DNA of 64,000 nucleotides from contig NC_092582.1 in NCBI RefSeq assembly GCF_037975245.1, forward strand, positions 7,357,001 to 7,421,000. The letters are read 5' to 3'. Below, piece after piece: positions 14,101-29,100 of this stretch. The number at the start of each line of letters is the position of its first letter. Position 1 is the stretch's first letter. This stretch comes from Apostichopus japonicus. Taxonomy: Eukaryota > Echinodermata > Holothuroidea > Aspidochirotida > Stichopodidae. Position numbers and translations under genes: made by a program. Below the pieces are notes generated by a model. That model worked only from the letters and a program-made list of their open reading frames with translations, was not told the DNA's origin and made no database searches.

Positions 14101-17100
14101 AATAAATGACGTACACACCCGTCGAGCATTAAAGATACATACTACATCGAAAGAACCGGCTCCCCATATTCTTGCACCCCAAGCTTTAAATCAATTTAAC
14201 ATAAAACTTGTGGCGATGCGATGGATATAATGCATGTATATATGTACTAAAAAAGATAAAATGCACTGCGATGAATTGATAACATGTGCATGGCAAAAAA
14301 TAATCATAATAATATGTATGAATGGCTGGCTGAAAAAATTTAAACCGCAGAATTTTTGAAAAATTTGTTTTTTTTACTAGGTAACGATGGCAACTTGGGT
14401 TGGGAGGCAGTCAGTTACGATCACACTTCCACTAGTAGGTCTGAAAAATAAAGCATTCAGAAATATACAACATCGTATCTGTCCTTAACATGGAGGAGAA
14501 TGAAACATTAACATTGTCTATGAAACAGGGAAATGCTGGAGTTCCATGCACAAATGTCACAGCTAGTCCCCGTAAATGAAACATGAACTAACTCTACCGC
14601 CAAAACTGAAAGATGAACAGGGTAATTTTCACAAACGGATTGGAACGTCTACGAATTGACGAAATAGATCGGTCCATGCTTTAATGGAGCTTCTTCAAAC
14701 ATCCAGGAAGCAAGAGAAGTTTAGGTTATGTATAACATACTACACAAAAGACAGGACTCATGGATACTGTACCATGTCAGACTATTAACTAAATATCTCT
14801 CTCGTGATGCTGGTGACCAGCCAACCACCAGACTGGTACCATATATAGGTAATATTCAGCCATTCATTCCATGGTTAAACTCTCACGTTATGACCTGGCT
14901 GAGATCTGAACTTCCCTCGGGGAAGACTGTTCTGAGGAACTTTTACAGCCCCCAAAATCTTAAATTTACATCAATAAATACCATAAAATGTCAAAAGGCA
15001 TGCAAATTCTATATATCCCCAATTTCTTACATCTCTGCCAATTTATTAAAGATGTAATACAAAGCATATGTCCCAGGGGTACAAATTAATTTTATGGATG
15101 AAATTCCTGTTCCCCTGGAACACTGTACATGGGGTCTACAAGAGAATTACTATAAGAGCTTGCATATTGTTAAGATCCATCATTTCAACCCTTTGTTTTC
15201 ATTTGCTCTATTATTCTTTGCAATCATACCAAAAGAATCATACCTTTGGATAAGTAGTACTTCATTATAAATATGATTATTATAGTGCTACCGCATACAA
15301 ATTGTATTATGAAATACATCAATCAAATATGACAAAAATAAAACACCATTACTGTAACTGTTTTGGGTTTCAAACAATTTTTCATGGGGTACATTGAGAG
15401 GTTCAAAGGGTACACTGAAGGGGGAAGGGGGGGGGGGTAAAACAATACATCGATGGGCCTCAACTCTTCCACACCACACTCAAGGGGTTTCATGGGTGTT
15501 TTTTCCTTTGACAATTTTTTATCTCCCTCAGAATCACCTCACCAATACTGTAAGCAATTAAGCCCCCAATCTATGGTTCTGTAGTAACATTATAGGCTCC
15601 GTGTTGCATTTCTATGGAACTGTATAATTATTTTTATTTTGTTGTTGTAATTAATGCAAAGCTTGTGTGAAGCTATTAAACAAGGTATTGGATTCCTTTG
15701 TAAATATAGGTTAATATTATGACGGGAACAGAAACACTCATATGTCGACATCAGGTTATATTGATATCAGTATCAGGTTATATATATATCAGTATCAGGT
15801 TATATTTATCTCAGTATCAGGTTATACATATATCTCAGTATCAGGTTTAATACCGCAGTATCAGGTTATATTTATCTCAGTATCAGGTTATATATATTCA
15901 CAATATTTTGCTACAAGTTGCTAAAGTCTCAATTTTAAACTCTATCTTATAATAGTCACCACCTTCATTTTTTTGTGATTTCACTAAACATGACTTAAAT
16001 AACTAAGTTTATCTCCCTGCAGTCCTATATTGTGTCAATGAACCAATTTTAGAATTTTATCAGTGTTACGACAAAGTTCTTAAATTTCTGCAGTTTGTTT
16101 TTGCACTTCACATGACCAGGCAGTGAACGCATGCACTTCCATAATCGGCTGACCCCCAAAATAAATGTCCATATTTGTCTTGCTTACAGAGGCTCCAAGC
16201 GTACGTGCAAAACCTCCAGATTACACCTACATCTGAAATCTTCTTTCTAACATTTTTGTTTAAACATTGAAAAACTAGGCAGAACTTGCAACATGGGTAA
16301 AAATAAGAATATTGTCACAGGGTACAAGTTATTTCGTAGTCGTAAAGGATTAATTCTACACACAAGCAATATTTATGCCAAATATATATTTTCTCGATTA
16401 AAAAAGACTTCATTATGGACTGAAATTTAAGTATTTTTAGTAAAAAATGAGATTATTACAGCAAAAGCAAAGTATACTGCACAAGGGCACAAGCAGAGAG
16501 AGAGATAGAGAGGGGAGAATTAATAACTGGAGATGGAAGGAACATTGTTACCATAGTTACTGCAAGTAGGGAGAATTGTTTAATAATCACTTTTTGATTT
16601 ATTATTATTAATAGGATGATTTCAGTATACATTCTTATAAGAACAGAAATACCTTCCATTTCCAGACGGAATGAGTTGGGAATCACCTACGCAAAGAAAA
16701 TTGTAGAAATAATCTTTCATAAAGTTGAGGACAGATTTTCTCGATCGAGGAAGAGATCCTCCTGCTTTAAGTAGCAGTCAAGTCGACAAATAATGAGTGA
16801 GGGTTAGGGAGAAGTGGGGTGAGGAGAGTGGAGGGGGCTTGGTGGGTGTCATGGTTCAGTTTGGTCCGGAAAGAAATAACTCATTTTAGTTCAAATTTAA
16901 CTCACAGTTTTCACTTAAACGAGAGTATTAAACAAGTCCAATCTTCATTGTGTTATCTCTTTCCCATTGAAATTTAAGCACACATAATTGTACACTTTAA
17001 CCTCAATGCTACATGTTCTTGTCTACTGGGGATTTGATCAATTCATACTACATACCTCATTGGTGCAACATTTCCTATAATGGCTATAAGTACTATTACT

Positions 17101-20100
17101 ATGACCCCATTGAGAGAAGGGAGGGGAAGGGATAGGTAATGACACAGCTATTTACTGATATGTTCTGATAACCAAGGCAAAGCAAAAACAGAAAACACAA
17201 GAGTAGAGAACTTATCCCATGCTAGCAAAAACTGCATGCAAATGAGTGAACCAATGAGTCAATCTTTACCACAAGATGCATGCAAATCACATGACCAACT
17301 AAATACTGATAAAAACAAAACAAGGAAACAAACAAAAAAAAGATTGAAAACTGAAAAAAAAACTACAAAATATAAAGAAACACACCAATGTGAACTCGTC
17401 TGTAGAAGCAGACTAATGCAATTAATGGTACGGGTTCCGGTAATACAAGGAAGCAAATATAACAGCTAAAGATCCTGGCAACTTCTATATAAGCAATGCC
17501 CCGTACAAACCAACATCAACATATTCTTGAATTCGAAAGCTCTCTTCACCCCCCTGCCTCCCTTTCCCACACTTCAAGTTTCTCTGTATCTTAAAATATT
17601 GTAAACTTCTTATAAACTGGCACTTTGGCAAATTTCCTCTCCCTTTTTTATTATATTTTTTAAGGTCAAGGTGATATTTTAGGTCAAGCTGCTTTGAACT
17701 CATTGCACCATCTAATATCACTACATCAATGCATTCTGATAACACCTTTTCCCTCCTCCCTTTCTGGCTCCATTCATCCTAGCTTCTTCACCTGACCTTC
17801 CTGAATAACGGTTACCCTTTTGATGGTAGGAAATTGTTTAATTTATGAAAACTTCTTCCTGCATTTTTTTTAATCCCTTTCGATAGAAACATAGATACGA
17901 AAAAGCACAGAGAAGAAAACAAAGGATGGTGCCGGTCTGATGTGACAGCCAATCACGACAGAGCATTGTGTCGTCTGAATCAAAATTATACCTGGATGAA
18001 TCCAGTGGAACAAAAAATGTAAAATAACAGAAAAAGAAAGGAGGAAAACCATAAAGGAATGGAACAGAAAAGAAAAAAAGAGAAGAGGTATTTGAACTGT
18101 AGGACAATCGATTCAACTTTTGGCCCCGGAGAAAGTTAGAAAAGGATGTGATAAAAAATAGTGAATACGAAGTGAATTAAAATCATGAAATACTACAGGT
18201 CTACATACCGACGCTGTATGTGCCACTGTTTGCCAGTTACAGGGAACAGAAACGAGAGAGGGAAAAGAAATGATTAAAAAGCAGACCAGTGTAGTAAGAG
18301 GTAACAAAAAAGCGCTGTGAATAATCCATCCCACCTGGTGCTCGGAATCTCATACATCTCATTTGCCATTTAATACCCTTATTGTTTTGTTTTCAAGTAA
18401 TTTCACTCTTTGCCTTTTTCAGACTCCCAATTTTTTTGGGTGAGGATCAAAATTTCTGGTACTAATTGGAGGTTCTAAATTATGGGATTTCCAAGTTTCT
18501 TTTTTCAGCTGAATTTGGGTTAAAACATTGATATTTTCCACTTTGTCCATTCATTTTCGTTACGACCGGACCAGACGTAGTTTTAGTTATCTGAGACTCC
18601 CCCCTTCTGCTCCATTTTGGCTTTACTCTACTACGAGAGATGAACGATTGCAGTTACAAGGAATATGCCATTCCAAAGGTGCAGATGTTGTGAATGATTC
18701 CCACACCATAGTACTGAAACCATGTGCAGGTGCACACCCAACACCACAATCAGAAATGTAACAACACCCAACCCCATCCGACACCAACTCCAGTGATAAA
18801 AAACCCGCTGGCCTTCTATCCAACAAACATGACCCATTTCAGACCGACTCCAAACAATTCTTGGGGTAAATCTACCTCTTTCAGAATGAATTTCTCACAG
18901 TTCTGCTTTTTTGTTTTTGTGTCAAATTTTAGAGGGGTGCTGTGACTTTATATTCAAAACTGAGGGGCCTCTGCTTAAAGTAAGAATGAAATGAGAAGGG
19001 AATTGTCGAGAAATAGAGAGCAGTAGTGCAGCAGAGATACAAGTAGTTTCAAGTGAAACAGAATGTGAGCTTGCAACGTATCAAGACTCGTTAGAAGCAA
19101 CAAAACTTTCACACTGATAGGCTCTTTCTGATGGATGACGCAGATGTCCATAGATCGAATGGAAGAGCTCAAAAACATTGGACAAATTGCAACATTAATA
19201 TTACCTTAAAATTCAAACCCTCATAACCCCCCCCCCACTCTCCCTGCATACCTCCAAAACAAGAACCGTTTTACCTCTCTCTTCCAACCCATTCCATTCT
19301 TCCTTTTTCATGTTTGCATAGTCTGTTTTTTGGGCTACTTTTATAATTATCAGACAGAAAATGCAAGTTTGTAGCCTAGACACCAAATTTAATTATCAAG
19401 ATTTGTAATGATTATGATTTGACGACTGGAGAACAGTTTGCAAAATGAAAACCAAAGCAAGCATGTTCCACGGTACCTCACATGATCCTGACCCCCTCCC
19501 CCCCCCCACCCAACCCTCTTTCCGGCTAGACTTAATATTTCTTCAGCACTGAACAAAAACCATTGATAGCTCATTGTCCCATCTTTGAGTATAGTTCCAT
19601 TGAACAAAAAGAATTATTAATTGTTGTGAGAGCAAATACACAACCAGCCTTAATATATCGTGAACTCTTTTCCGTAACAGTTAAAAAAATAAATCAAAGC
19701 AATTAGGTAAACACAGGCATTAGTTTGTTGCGCATTGACAAAACAGTTTTGCATGATAAAGATGAATAGAGGAGTCTTCAACATTGAACAAGAAACATAC
19801 AAGATGATATTTGCATGACAACATGCCTCAACATCACCATAGCAACAAGCCTTAGGAGAAAAAGAAAATCTCTTCTCTCACCTACCCATGTTTGAAGTAT
19901 TGATTTCAGAAAGGGAGTCATCACCAAAAACGGAAACACTATTTACGAGCAGACCTAGTTGACATCATCCAGTATACGTGTCTCAAGATTGAGAGCCAAA
20001 CACACCCTCCTCTATGATCAATACCGTATAGCTAATAATGTCAGAGCTAGTATCCTAAATTCAAAGTCCTCAATACTTTTCTACACTGAATCAAATTTTG

Positions 20101-23100
20101 TTTCTCTTTGTTTTTGATTGAAGTTCTTTCCTAGGATTCATTTACTCCTTTAATATTCAAAAGTAAAAAAAGAGAAGAAGAAAAAGAAGACAAAGTAGAA
20201 GGTGAAGAAGGAGATGAAGAAGAAGAACAGAAGAGGTTAGAGACAGTCTTTAGAGCAATAGATGGACTGTCCCTTTAAGTAATTATCATCATCATGAACA
20301 TCGTGAAACTCACCTGTCAATGATATCCCTGATCTGCCTCTCCTTCTCATCTTTCTCTTCCTTGTGAGCTTCCATCTGCTCCTCGCCTTTCTTCATTTTC
20401 AGTCTCATCTCCTCCATGGCCTCCTCTGCCCTCTTGCCTTCCTCTTCCAACTTGAGCTGCGTCTCAGCAAGCTGAGATGAAACTCTGTCTAGCTCCAACT
20501 TGAGTGTTTCTATCTCCATCTCATACTAACACACACAAAGAAAAAGAAGACATTCAAGAGAAAGTCCCAAATTGCAAAATTCACGGCAAAAACACTTCAA
20601 CTTTGTTGCTAGAAAAGGACGACAGAAACTAACCAAATAGTGAAACAATTTTGATGAAGTGGTGGAAAACAGAGATGTACTAAAATACATTTTATAATTT
20701 TTTTTTTTACTGATAATTTCTCTTGCACTTTTATCCAACATAAAAATGCATTTTAACAACTCGACTGATTGATTTTGAGTTAGCCAAAACAGTAGTAATA
20801 ATTGCATTGTTTATCCAGGTTTAAAGACTTCACATTAACAACAACACAGATAATGGTATGGAATGACCAAAAACAAAAGGGGGACTCAATAAATAGCTTG
20901 CAACCGTGAAAGTTCCACAGTTTAGTAACACAAAATGTTTCCAAACTTGTGAAAAGTTTCCAAGTCATTAACTAGAAAATCAGTGATGACTTTTAAGCAG
21001 ATACCATTTTATCTTGCAGGTAAAATTATTGCTAAATGATAATTTATAAACAAAAAGTACCAAAGAAATTACTGCATATGACGAGGAACCACCATCATTT
21101 TCTCACTTAATTGATCTGAATAGACGCAGGAAACATATCCGTTAAATATTTAAAATTTGCTATCTTACTCATTTAGTTGTTGGTAAGTAATGAATATGGC
21201 GAAACCCTATGTTGTGACAGACAAAGCAAACAAACTTTACTTAATGTTGGAGAAGGGAAAAGATGAAGAATTGTGCAAAGTGAAACAAGGAATGGTGGAG
21301 AGAGGGAATGAGAAAAGTGTCTTTGATTATAAGTTTCCTACAGCAGTGTGGATATTGTGATATGAAATTAGCCAAACGGTGTGGTGGTGTCTGGTGTGGT
21401 GGTGTCTGGTGTGGTGGTGTGTGGTGCGCTAGGGGAGGGAGGGGGGGTTGATGTCAGATCATCAAAACTCTCCTCCTATAATAGAAATTCATGTGGGTTT
21501 ATGTTCAGGAATTTAACTAACGGATGTTAGGAAGACCAAACAGGTCAACGGTGATAGGGGGGTGGGGGGAAGTGGGGTTGGTGGAAGACCAGTCACGTCA
21601 AAGCAATCGTCAGGAAGAAAGTTGAAAGTTTCACACTTGATACAACCAACCAATCACATCAAACATGGGGACTAGTTATATCACACTATTCCCTCCTGAT
21701 AGCAGCTATGACGAACAAGAATCCCCCCCCCCCCAGACCTTCCCTATAGATTTCATTCAAACAATCACCACTAAGTTAACTTTAGCACTAACCTCAGCCA
21801 ACGTTTTGCCTCTAGAGCAGAACGTTGGCATTTTGTCTATAGCAGATCTTACACAAACACAAATGAACCCTTCTTCTCCCACCTTATCCCCCCACCCTTC
21901 CCTTCCCCCTCCCATTGGACCAATTACTCTAAACCATCGAACATGTCTCTAATATAATCAAATCCTTTCTTTCTACCGGCCGCACCTCCTCAATACACAA
22001 ATGTAAACTACCCCACACCACTCCCGATCCCTCTTACCTTAAATTTCTCTATTAAACCCAGGGACTACTTTTTTATATAAAAGTAATAAAGTTTTTTTTA
22101 TTCTGCTCACCCTCACCTCCTCAAACTTCTTGCTCTCGAGGGGAGAGGGTTCGGAGGTCTCGGTGAGACTCCTGCGGGTCCACACAGGGTCCGTCGTCTC
22201 TCCTGCAGTCTCCTGTATGACGTACCTCCTGGTCTGAGAGCTCTGCACCTGTGTGGTCTTCTTGGTGTGTATCAGGTACCCCTCCCCTTCAGGGACAATG
22301 TGGCGGGTGTAACTAGATACCACGTCTGGGGGTTGCTTGGACGAGAGTTCTGTTCTTATTTTGGGTCGGGGTATCACTCCCCCCTGTTGACCGTGGGTCC
22401 TGGGTGGACTACCTTTGGGTGGTGATGTGCTTGGCTGTGTTGGTGCAGGTTTGCTTCTTGTGGGGGAGCTGTCTAAAGATAAGATACCTAGGTGTGGTGC
22501 AGAGTGAGAGGAACTGACGGAATTAGCCGCGGTTAATTCCACGTGACTGATTCGGCCATCAGGTTGGTATCCGTCTAAGGTCTGTTCTGATATCGTAGAT
22601 AATTTATTCTCCTTATCGAGAGGCAGTGAAAGAGAAGACTTTATCGCCGAACCGCCGTGCTGTGAGCCGGGGATGGCGTGAGGGTTTTGTATGGTGATGG
22701 CGAAGGGCTGAAGGTTGAGAGGCTCCTGGTCCTGAATGGTCAGGGTAGCCTCGGAGACGATGTTCTGCCTCGATGTTTCACTTGTGGGGTGCTGGGGAGG
22801 GGTCTCCTCGGAGGGGGAGACCATAGATGCGAAAAATGCAGTTTTACGAGCGTGATTTGCAGCTCTAATTGCTTCCGTTGGAGACGATACCTGATCTTCT
22901 TCTTCTTCGTCGTTGGTAGTACCGGTGGCAGGATTCAGCCCTGTGCTGCTCTCGCTGAGATGGTTTCTCGACTGATCCTCGAAGACAAGGTTGACTTGCG
23001 GTCGAGACGATGCTGCTTTGGGTAGAGTGTGCGAGGTCGGCCTCTTTGCAGGGGGCTGGGTTTTCCTGCGACTGGACTTGGGTGACGGTTCCTCGCTCGA

Positions 23101-26100
23101 AGAGGTATGGGAGACATCCCCTTCCATGTTGGAGGAGGCTCCCTCAGAGTCTGCACCACTGTTTACTGAACTCCCACTGTCAGCAGGAGACACATCCCTG
23201 GGCCGGCTGAAATGAAACGCTGGGTTCGAAAACGACAGTGGCATTGTTCTCAGTGGCACTGAACTGCTGGGTCTGCCAGATTCTAATTGGTCCACGGGTG
23301 TAATCAGAGGAGTCCTACCATTTGTCTCTACTCTCACAGAGTAGGACTGTTTGTTAGTCACCGTTTCAGATTTCACAGACACCCTCGTGGTGCCATTTTC
23401 GTGTTCTTTGTGGGTACTTTCCATCTTTCGACTCTCGTTCACGGATTCTGTTTTATTGACTTCCACTTTACTGTTATCCGTCTCCTGACAAATATTACGG
23501 GAATCGACCATTCTGTGATCGCTCTCCATGTGAGCGCTGACAGCCTTCTCCCCGTCTTTCTGAATGAAATCCACGAGGCTGTTGACCGTGGACGAGGTCG
23601 TGATGGTCCTGTCCATCGCGATGTTGTACGGGGGTAGCATCTCGACGTCTCTGTCTTCCCGGTTCGCGCGATCCTCAAATATCTTCTTGAGGTTGGACGA
23701 CACATTGGTAGTACTGGTGGAGGTGAAGCTACGGCTGACCCGCATCTGTCCGGTGTGGTACGAGATGAACTCGCCAGGCTCGTCAAGGTACCCAGATATA
23801 TTAGCTAGGATATCTTTTAGACCTGACAGTTTGTCTTCAGGGGCCTAAATGTTGGAAAACAGAAAACGATCAAAGTTCAATGTTTACATATTTAGCAAAA
23901 AATATAAAAACAATTAAAAATGTTAACTATGATGATAGATACCATATTTATTTTCATTGCTGGTTCTCTCTTTCATGAAAATGAGCTATTTTTTAAATTT
24001 AAGCAATGAAGTACAGAAAGAACCATTCATCTTAGAGACAAACATAAAGTGAGCTACTTTAAAGATTCCCAATTTATTTAAGTTTCTTTGCAAATGTTTC
24101 TAATTCAATACCCTTAAGTAGTAGTAAATGTCTGTGACTTGAAAGCCCCACCCCCCCCCCCCCCCAATTGGAGTGATACATTGAAAAATATTTCAGAACT
24201 GCATAAAGCAGCCATTAAGGATTCTTTTGATAGTAGTTTCAGTTCTAAGAGTAGATGGTCACAACAACAAATATTACCTTCTCGCAGTTGCTCAATGCCT
24301 CTGACAACAAGGTGTGCAAAAGGGATAATTCCCGACCTAAATCGATGTAGCCGTCGAACTTGACCAAGTGGCAACCATCTTCGTAGGTCTGTTTTGTAAG
24401 AAATACGAACAAATTGTCAAACAATGTAGGAATTATAACATACAAATACAATGACAAAAACAAAATTATTAAACATTTTCAAAGCAGTTTTTTATATATG
24501 AATTACTTGACATATTTAAGAACATCATATCCCTCTTATAATATATAAATATATATATATAGAAAATAATTTTTTTTCCACTTTTAAAATGTGTTATTTA
24601 ATTTTGCAGTCAGTAGGTATCTGTTCATGGCATGCTTCTTCTACATGTATCGAAGATATCTCTTTGGTTAGTAAATTGTTTGCATATGTCCTTATACTCA
24701 AAAGGATGTCACATAAATGTAATAACAAATATGGATCCATGATTTCTCTTTGATTTGACCTACAATTCCAGATCTCCATTTGAATTTGACAAGATGAACG
24801 GTTTAATGGACAAGTTTGAACAAATGTAGTAAATCATTAAGTTCTTTTAATGAAAATCTGGGCCTGCTACAAATGGCACTTTTGTGTCATAAAGTTACTT
24901 GTCATTTTATTGCAATTATCATTGTCACTGTTAAATGTATGATCCCCCCCCCACTGGACTAGGAATTAATGTTGTCAATCAACAGAGAGAAACTCACCGA
25001 AATCTCTTTGAGAAAGGCGTTCATGTTACCCCATTCTCTTTCCAAGAACTCATTCATGAATACCATATAGCTCTCTTTGGCTCCAAATCTACCGGTGAGA
25101 AGAAGAACAACTTGGGGTTACACTCGGTACCCCTTTAACTTTCTGAGCGGTCTCCCTTTAACCTTTGAAGCTCATCAGTGAACTAGCTGGACAACATTAG
25201 TATAGAATAACACTTTAGTATAGAATAACCCTAGTTTGTACATCAGCAGGAAGATATAACACTTTGAACTGATGGGGTCTCTAGTACCATGTTTACAATA
25301 TTTGGTGGATATTTGTGTATAAACGGTATTGGATTACATTTAAATGATGGTAAAGAATACGTCTTGTGGGGAGTTCTGGCTTATACACTAACAATTAGTC
25401 CAAACCACAGGAACTGACATCTTCAATAAGTTTACCTGACTTAAAGGAGCTTTCCAGACACCAAATCCCACTCTTATACGTGAAAACTTGGAAAAACAAA
25501 ATAGCTGTAGAATGATGACCTCTACTCAACACAATTATTACACTACCCAAATATTTACACTTGCAGTCAGCCTGAACTAAAAACCATTTCAATTTTAATT
25601 AGAATTAGTAAAAAAAAAGTAGTTTTTAATGTAATACTGCTACAAATTTAGAAATATCTACAGGCTTCCCACATTCAAAGGTGCATTACTATTGAAAGCG
25701 GTGAACTTTATTTCACTTTTTTCTCAATATATACTAAAGGATAATATTCTGACACGACAGGACTTACTTGGTAAAGTTTGCTAATGCCTGCGTTGTCTTG
25801 GCGATCAGGGTAAGGCATCGGGAGGTTTTATCGCTAGGGAACTCTTGAACCAGGTTGAATAGACTCGGTGACATGACAGCCGGACACAGAAATCTCAGAA
25901 AAATACACCCACTGTCAAAGAGAGGGAGAAGTTAAGGTTACTGTAATAGACTTTAGTGTAGATATGACAGATTATTTGGGGAGGGGGGAGAGGAGGGGGT
26001 GAGAGAGATGACATAAAAAAATGCTTATACTGGGAGAGGGAGGGGGGTCTCTTTATAGATCTCTTTAGCGGATGGTCAAAGAAATACAACTGAATGTGAA

Positions 26101-29100
26101 ATTAAGAGCTCTTTTTGAAGATCACAAAAGTTCCAGCATCAGGTTATTTCCAAGAATACACTTATATGATCACAAATCAATGTGAAATACAAAATGAAAA
26201 TAAATTTGTTTGCAAATATCTCATGCAAATAATACTAAACAAAACAGCCCAAAAACTATGTTGGTATTGCGATTACAGTTCCAGTCAAAAGATTCAAAAC
26301 TGGTTTTCTTGCTGTCTGGAAAATTTACTAGCAGATCCTCAACAGTTCCTCATCATATTTGGAGAGAGATCTGTTTGTTTGTTTGGGAATGCTGTTAAAT
26401 ACTTCCAGAATACAAGCACATCCCGTGCAAATTAGAATTGGAGGCATGGAGACACCCCGCATGAAGAATAAACTAAAATCACAAATATACTGAGTACATC
26501 ACTGGATGCAGTCACACCTTCAGACTATAATAACATGGAATTGGAGGCATGGAGACACCCCGCATGAAGAATAAACTAAAATCACAAATATACTGAGTAC
26601 ATCACTGCATGTAGTCACACCTTCAGACTATAATAACATGGAATTGGAGGCATGGAGACACCCCACATGAAGAATAAACTAAAATCACAAATATACTGAG
26701 TACATCACTGGATGCAGTCACACCTTCAGACTATAATAACATGGAATTGGAGGCATGGAGACACTCCACATGAAGAATAAAATAAAATCACAAATATACT
26801 GAGTACATCACTGGATGCAGTCACACCTTCAGACTATAATAACATGGAATTGGAGGCATGGAGACACTCCACATGAAGAATAAACTAATATCACAAATAT
26901 ACTGAGTACATCACTGGATGCAGTCACACCTTCAGACTATAATAACATGGAATTGGAGGCATGGAGACACCCCACATGAAGAATAAACCTTTAATCACAA
27001 ATATACTGAGTACATCACTGCATGCAGTCACACCTTCAGACTATACTAACATGGAATTGGAGGCATGGAGACACTCCACATGAAGAATAAACTAAAATCA
27101 CAAATATACTGAGTACATCACTGCATGTAGTCACACCTTCAGACTATAATAACATGGAATTGGAGGCATGGAGACACCCCACATGAAGAATAAACTAAAA
27201 TCACAAATATACTGAGTACATCACTGCATGTAGTCACACCTTCAGACTATACTAACATGGAATTGGAGGCATGGAGACACTCCACATGAAGAATAAACTA
27301 AAATCACAAATATACTGAGTACATCACTGCATGTAGTCACACCTTCAGACTATACTAACATGGAATTGGAGGCATGGAGACACTCCACATGAAGAATAAA
27401 CTAAAATCACAAATATACTGAGTACATCACTGCATGTAGTCACACCTTCAGACTATAATAACATGGAATTGGAGGCATGGAGACACTCCACATGAAGAAT
27501 AAACTAAAATCACAAATATACTGAGTACATCACTGCATGTAGTCACACCTTCAGACTATAATAACATGGAATTGGAGGCATGGAGACACTCCACATGAAG
27601 AATAAACTAAAATCACAAATATACTGAGTACATCACTGCATGTAGTCACACCTTCAGACTATAATAACATGGAATTGGAGGCATGGAGACACTCCACATG
27701 AAGAATAAACTAAAATCACAAATATACTGAGTACATCACTGCATGTAGTCACACCTTCAGACTATAATAACATGGAATTGGAGGCATGGAGACACTCCAC
27801 ATGAAGAATAAACTAAAATCACAAATATACTGAGTACATCACTGCATGTAGTCACACCTTCAGACTATAATAACATGGAATTGGAGGCATGGAGACACTC
27901 CACATGAAGAATAAACTAAAATCACAAATATACTGAGTACATCACTGCATGTAGTCACACCTTCAGACTATACTAACATGGAATTGGAGGCATGGAGACA
28001 CTCCACATGAAGAATAAACTAAAATCACAAATATACTGAGTACATCACTGCATGTAGTCACACCTTCAGACTATAATAACATGGAATTGGAGGCATGGAG
28101 ACACTCCACATGAAGAATAAACTAAAATCACAAATATACTGAGTACATCACTGCATGTAGTCACACCTTCAGACTATACTAACATGGAATTGGAGGCATG
28201 GAGACACTCCACATGAAGAATAAACTAAAATCACAAATATACTGAGTACATCACTGCATGTAGTCACACCTTCAGACTATACTAACATGGAATTGGAGGC
28301 ATGGAGACACTCCACATGAAGAATAAACTAAAATCACAAATATACTGAGTACATCACTGCATGTAGTCACACCTTCAGACTATACTAACATGGAATTGGA
28401 GGCATGGAGACACTCCACATGAAGAATAAACTAAAATCACAAATATACTGAGTACATCACTGGATGCAGTCACACCTTCAGACTATAATAACAAGGAATT
28501 GGAGGCATGGAGACACTCCACATGAAGAATTAACTAAAATCACAAATATACTGAGTACATCACTGCATGCAGTCACACCTTCAGACTATACTAACATGGT
28601 AAGTCAGAATCAGACCTGAGTAGGAACAACCCATACAAGCATGAAAACCACTTTTCTTCACTTTACGAAGTTATCAAAACAGTAATTTAGACCTATCAGC
28701 CATATTTAACCGTAATTCAGGTTACCGCGACACGGTCAACCTTTCTGTCAATTACGTCGTTTCTTTGAAAGCGGAGGCTGCTCTTACCTGATGAGTTTAT
28801 TGCATAAATTATTTCCGTTGGTTCTGTCACCAAACTGTTTCCTGAACTCTTGAAACACAGCTCTGATTTCAGCGGGGAAGGAAGCGGGGGAGTTGAGTAT
28901 CTTACAGCACACCATCTCACAGAGCATGGTCAGATCAGATTGGTGGTTGAGAAGGCTTCCAGAGGCTAATTTGGTGGGGTCCACCTGTGTCAAAATATTC
29001 CAGAAAGAGATGACAGTAAAAAAAACTGGGGCAAAGGGACCGGGACAATTAAAAAACATCAATATTGATGACCTGAAAAAGAAAACTTTTGTCCAAACTT

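Larger units (their letters stand above)
11163..20313 (-). other. Last intron of the RasGAP gene (9.15 kb), between the two coiled-coil exons
   Basis: Bounded by GTGAGT next to 20313 and AG at 11163. Contents: a G-quadruplex-type run at 13593, a 25-bp tandem repeat at 15749, two octamer ATGCAAAT sites near 17236 and 17280, and a GAA-type purine tract at 20166. No domain-bearing open frame was seen. Confidence 0.85.

Noticed and set aside
14728-15057. 109-codon open frame on the plus strand in the last intron
   Set aside because: No domain recognised; length is within chance for AT-rich DNA of this size.
22039-22116. Extension of the large exon's reading frame to a stop at 22039
   Set aside because: The extension is lysine/leucine-rich intron translation. 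The GTGAGG donor at 22116 joins in frame to the conserved coiled-coil exon. Kept only as a possible retained-intron product.
22678-23786. Several 66-116-codon open frames on both strands inside the large RasGAP exon
   Set aside because: They are frame shadows of the GC-richer coding exon and carry no domain. The minus-strand frame spanning 22117-23844 has family motifs and correct splice phases.
26435-28599. CRISPR-like array
   Set aside because: The whole 103-bp unit repeats with no unique spacers, in an intron of an animal gene.
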